From: UBA10438 sp040380835
Lineage (GTDB): Bacteria; Bacteroidota; Ignavibacteria; Kapaibacteriales; Kapaibacteriaceae
Direction: 5' to 3'
NCBI GenBank assembly: GCA_040380835.1
Contig: JBEIIK010000001.1
Location: 1 to 64,000 of the forward strand
Length of the DNA stretch: 64,000 nt
In this document: in pieces, positions 61,442 through 64,000 of the stretch
Layout of the letters: each line of letters opens with the position of its first letter
How positions within the stretch are numbered: position 1 is the first letter of the stretch
Notes under the pieces: generated by a model
The model's database searches: none
Told to the model about the DNA's origin: nothing
The model's input: the letters and a program-made list of their open reading frames with translations, nothing else
Translations under genes and position numbers: made by a program

Positions 61442-63016
61442 ATGCTCAATTGCGTGTTCACTCACCTGGGGTCTTATTGCAAGCCCCTTGTCATGATGAT
61501 ACTGATCATGATAATGGCCATTGATCCCGTGTGTCTGGAGTCACGCCAGCCACCGCGCAAGGCTGTTCGCAAGGGTGCGACGCGCTCCTCCGTGGGCTCG
61601 CCAGCAAAGAATGCTCGTCGCTCCTCCGTCAAGCATAAGGGTCGCTCATGGGCGTCTGCAGGGGGCTCGAGGGTCAAATCATCGGCGGTTTCGCGCCGCG
61701 GCTCGGGTACTTCCAAACGCCGTCGCATTCGAAGGTCTCCTAGGGCCAGGCCCGTTGCGGTGACCAAGCTCACGATGGTTCGGGATTCGTCGCTCGGACA
61801 GGGGATTCGCTATCAGGAGTTTCGCACCAACGGTAGGACTCCGATTGTTGTGCATGCGATGATGCTGGACCGCTCCATCCCGGGTAATGCGCTGCGCCTG
61901 GTCAAGGGCGAAGATAACTGCGTCGGTCTGGAACGTCTTGCCGAAATGGCCTCACGATTCGAGGCCTCATCGCGGCACACCGTCCATGGACTGGTAAACG
62001 GCAATTTCTGGCGCGCCGTGCGTAATACGCTCATCGGGCCGTGTGTGATCGACGGAGAAGTGGTCGAGATGAACAGCTACAAAAAGTGGTCGAGCGCCTT
62101 CTTCGATGTGCGCAATGCCATGACCGTTGATACGTTCCGGATCAATGGCAACGTCAGCATTGCAGGTCAGTGGTATCCCATATCGACCGTAAATCATCGG
62201 GACGATCAGGGGGTTGTGGTCTACAACTCGTATGGCGGCAACACGGTGCCGTATGTGAGTCCAAAGCAGATCGAACGGGCATTTCAGGAGGCCATAAAAG
62301 ACACGGTCTTCATCGCCGAAGATTCCACTGAAGCAGCATTGACGCAGGATGTCCTTCGGCAGGAGATCGCCAGGGCACGTCGCGAGCGAGATGCCGAGTA
62401 TCCGATGCTCAAGATCCGCGTACGATATCTGCGGTCTCCGAGTGTGAATGTCCCTCTGCCCTGCGAAGTGTTGAGTGTTGACACGGCCACCGTCACAATG
62501 CCGATCCGTGGCGCGGTGATCTCAATGCCGCGTTCTATGTTGGCACCGGCCAACCTGCCGCGCATGGGTGATACGATACGCCTGCTGTACAGCACCAATG
62601 TTCAGCCTCAGACGCCGTTCATGAATGCGGTCTGCGGTACGCCACGGCTTGTGCGAAAGGGGGTGGCAAAACACGAGGCGCTTATCGAAGGCAGTACCGG
62701 CTCACGTTTCATCAACCACGCCCTGGCGCGATGTGCCGTCGGTACGGACTCCAGCGGTACACGGCTGATCCTAGCCGCCGTGCCTGCCGATCGTACCGAC
62801 CGCGGGACCGCAGGTGCCTCACTTCAGCAAATGGCTCAGATTATGGATCTACTCGGGTGCAGCGAAGCATTGAACCTTGACGGAGGAGGCTCTGCAGGCA
62901 TGATGGTGGGTAGTGACCATGTGTTTTTCGACGGTGCTGACCCTCTGACCCGTCGTGTGGGCCTGGGTGTGGGGCTGGTGAAACTCTCGAAGATCCTGCG
63001 GGGCGCGCCGCGCTAA
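61442..63016 (+). CDS. Exported phosphodiester glycosidase-like (NAGPA) protein with basic linker
   Basis: About 524 residues. A hydrophobic signal-like segment (LVMMILIMIMAIDPVC) is followed by ~70 residues very rich in Arg, Lys and Ser (low complexity), then the NAGPA-type domain from about GIRYQEFRTNGRTPIVVHAMMLD, with HGLVNGNFWRA, VAGQWY-like strands and the hallmark LNLDGGGSAGMMVG near the end. NAGPA domains cleave phosphodiester-linked sugars. The basic linker could contact LPS or nucleic acid. ATG 61442 was chosen; ATG 61493 is also possible. It diverges from the enoyl-CoA hydratase gene. Confidence 0.78.
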   Translation: MLNCVFTHLGSYCKPLVMMILIMIMAIDPVCLESRQPPRKAVRKGATRSSVGSPAKNARRSSVKHKGRSWASAGGSRVKSSAVSRRGSGTSKRRRIRRSPRARPVAVTKLTMVRDSSLGQGIRYQEFRTNGRTPIVVHAMMLDRSIPGNALRLVKGEDNCVGLERLAEMASRFEASSRHTVHGLVNGNFWRAVRNTLIGPCVIDGEVVEMNSYKKWSSAFFDVRNAMTVDTFRINGNVSIAGQWYPISTVNHRDDQGVVVYNSYGGNTVPYVSPKQIERAFQEAIKDTVFIAEDSTEAALTQDVLRQEIARARRERDAEYPMLKIRVRYLRSPSVNVPLPCEVLSVDTATVTMPIRGAVISMPRSMLAPANLPRMGDTIRLLYSTNVQPQTPFMNAVCGTPRLVRKGVAKHEALIEGSTGSRFINHALARCAVGTDSSGTRLILAAVPADRTDRGTAGASLQQMAQIMDLLGCSEALNLDGGGSAGMMVGSDHVFFDGADPLTRRVGLGVGLVKLSKILRGAPR

Positions 63017-63038
63017 CTTTGGGGCCCCCCCCGGCGTA

Positions 63039-64000
63039 TTACTCCGGGTAGAGCAGGTATCGCCTGCGCAGTTCGCGGAACTGCTGAAGTCCACGCTGAA
63101 ACAATGCCTCAATGCGGGAAAGGGAAGCCCCCTGACACAGCGCGGAGACAAGCTCGCCTGAGCCGCATGCCTTGGCGAACATGCGTCCGTTAGCGGCGCG
63201 TATGAGCGTGTCCGGGAATGCCTCCGGCCGCCGCCGGCGCGCCTCCCATAGCAGAACGGCGGCAGCCTCCATTGGACGCCACATCGGGCGTGGCTGCACA
63301 TAGTACCCATCACATACCGTGCCGGCGTGTTTGCCGCCGCCTGGTTTGTAGCGTGCGCGGGCCATGTCTACTCCACGATCGCGAAGAAGAGTTATCGTTG
63401 ATGCGGGTAGCTCTAGTCCCGGTGCGCCGATCATCTGAAAGGGGCTGTTCGTTCCCATCCCGATGCTCCAGATGCCCAGCTCGCCCAGGAGTCCCGTAAG
63501 GGCGTAGCCGCGAATGGCCGCAACACTCGGGATGTTTGGACTGGTTGGATACCACGGTCGGTCGATCTCCTCCCACGTCGAGGTGCGTGCCCAGCGTTTG
63601 CAGCGCACTACCGTCAACGAGCACAACTGCTCGCGTCGTTTCGAATTGGTCGTCAGCCAGTGTTCGTGATTGGCCATGGTTGCCAGCTCGCCGAGCGTGC
63701 ATCCGTGGACGTAGGCAATTGGAAGTCGGCCGATGAATGACCGCAGTGAATCATCGACGATGCCTCCGCTGACGGTTATGCCACCAAGTGGGTTTGGCCG
63801 GTCGAGGACCATGCATGGGATGTTGAACTCGGCGCAGGCGTCCATGACTTCGATCATCGTAGACATAAATGTGTAAGAGCGCACGCCAATGTCCTGCAGG
63901 TCAATGACTACCACGTCGGCGTCGCCGATCATCGAAGCGTCAGGACGTCGCACAGCCCCATAGAGCGAACGTGTCGGCACACCGAGAAGCGTGTCGTCAT
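63039..64000 (-). CDS. DUF1343/NamZ-like exo-beta-N-acetylmuramidase, start beyond window
   Basis: The visible 320 residues of a DUF1343 protein, the family that includes the exo-muramidase NamZ of peptidoglycan turnover. Family marks are TLLGVPTRSLYGAVRRPD at the edge, VVVIDLQDIGVRSYTFMSTM, CMVLDRPNPLGGITVSGG, RLPIAYVHGCTLGELATM, WYPTSPNIPS and GLELPAST. The frame is open to 64000, so the N-terminus is outside the window. The stop at 63039 is 22 bases from the convergent NAGPA-like gene; both may act on cell-wall or surface glycans. Confidence 0.88.
   Translation of the reverse strand, partial: DDTLLGVPTRSLYGAVRRPDASMIGDADVVVIDLQDIGVRSYTFMSTMIEVMDACAEFNIPCMVLDRPNPLGGITVSGGIVDDSLRSFIGRLPIAYVHGCTLGELATMANHEHWLTTNSKRREQLCSLTVVRCKRWARTSTWEEIDRPWYPTSPNIPSVAAIRGYALTGLLGELGIWSIGMGTNSPFQMIGAPGLELPASTITLLRDRGVDMARARYKPGGGKHAGTVCDGYYVQPRPMWRPMEAAAVLLWEARRRRPEAFPDTLIRAANGRMFAKACGSGELVSALCQGASLSRIEALFQRGLQQFRELRRRYLLYPE

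Noticed and set aside
63014..63021. TAACTTTG as a plus-strand promoter
   Set aside because: It matches TAnnTTTG but lies at the 3' end of a plus-strand gene and faces a convergent gene, with no plus-strand gene downstream in the window.

Overview
The window is chromosomal DNA from a Gram-negative bacterium. It carries lipid A and Kdo genes (lpxA, waaA), an LptA/OstA-like protein and several outer-membrane or periplasmic proteins. Several large secreted proteins end in C-terminal domains that look like type IX secretion (T9SS) sorting domains. With GWxTD, OmpA/VWA and choice-of-anchor-like proteins, a class I DhnA-type aldolase, and a CrtC-type carotenoid hydratase beside a carotenoid-type glycosyltransferase, this points to the Bacteroidota/Chlorobiota group, perhaps a Kapabacteria- or Ignavibacteria-like lineage. 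That placement is inference from gene content. There is no phage, IS element, CRISPR array or recognisable defence island. Coding density is very high and no gap between genes exceeds about 215 bp.

Layout. 1-5.8 kb: 3' end of lpxA, a predicted envelope protein, ychF, a VOC-like protein, a HAD phosphatase, queG and trxB. 5.8-8.7 kb (minus): a VWA-OmpA envelope protein and a stand-alone C-terminal half of ClpB. 8.9-16.6 kb: plsY-gpsA, then xseA-xseB (minus), then the coupled series ispF / histidine kinase / ruvX / GWxTD protein. 16.6-22.6 kb: a small Cys-rich membrane protein and a glycosyltransferase (minus), diverging from crtC, mutL, a CpeT-like gene and an enoyl-ACP-reductase-like SDR. 22.6-32.7 kb (minus): CBS-type PLP enzyme, ABC exporter half, class I aldolase, a 1.57-kresidue VWA/T9SS protein and an LD-carboxypeptidase. 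32.9-37.7 kb (plus): tRNA-Ser(GGA), LytR_C protein, rsfS, argS, a UPF0598-thioesterase fusion and a metallophosphoesterase. 37.8-44.3 kb (minus): M20 amidohydrolase, dapF, IMPase, an HD hydrolase homologue, recN, a 54-residue membrane protein and hflX. 44.4-59.3 kb (plus): LptA-like protein, two giant paralogous IgGFc-binding-like surface proteins, a beta-barrel protein, HIT, rsmA, PAP2 and a secreted sugar-dehydrogenase-like propeller. 59.3-64 kb: waaA, enoyl-CoA hydratase, a phosphodiester-glycosidase-like protein and the 3' part of a NamZ/DUF1343 gene.

Many neighbours overlap by ATGA, GTGA or TGATG, which suggests translationally coupled operons. Two genome-scale signals stand out. First, a promoter-like element, CGTAnnTT(T)G, precedes several genes, including a tRNA. 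Second, the oligomer A(A/G)GGGGCT is strongly over-represented on both strands, with 45 hand-counted copies. Enzyme-level oddities are a MutL without its usual endonuclease motifs, a ppGpp-hydrolase-like HD protein lacking a metal ligand, a ClpB lacking its first AAA domain, and a UPF0598-hotdog fusion. I found no convincing complete new multi-gene system.
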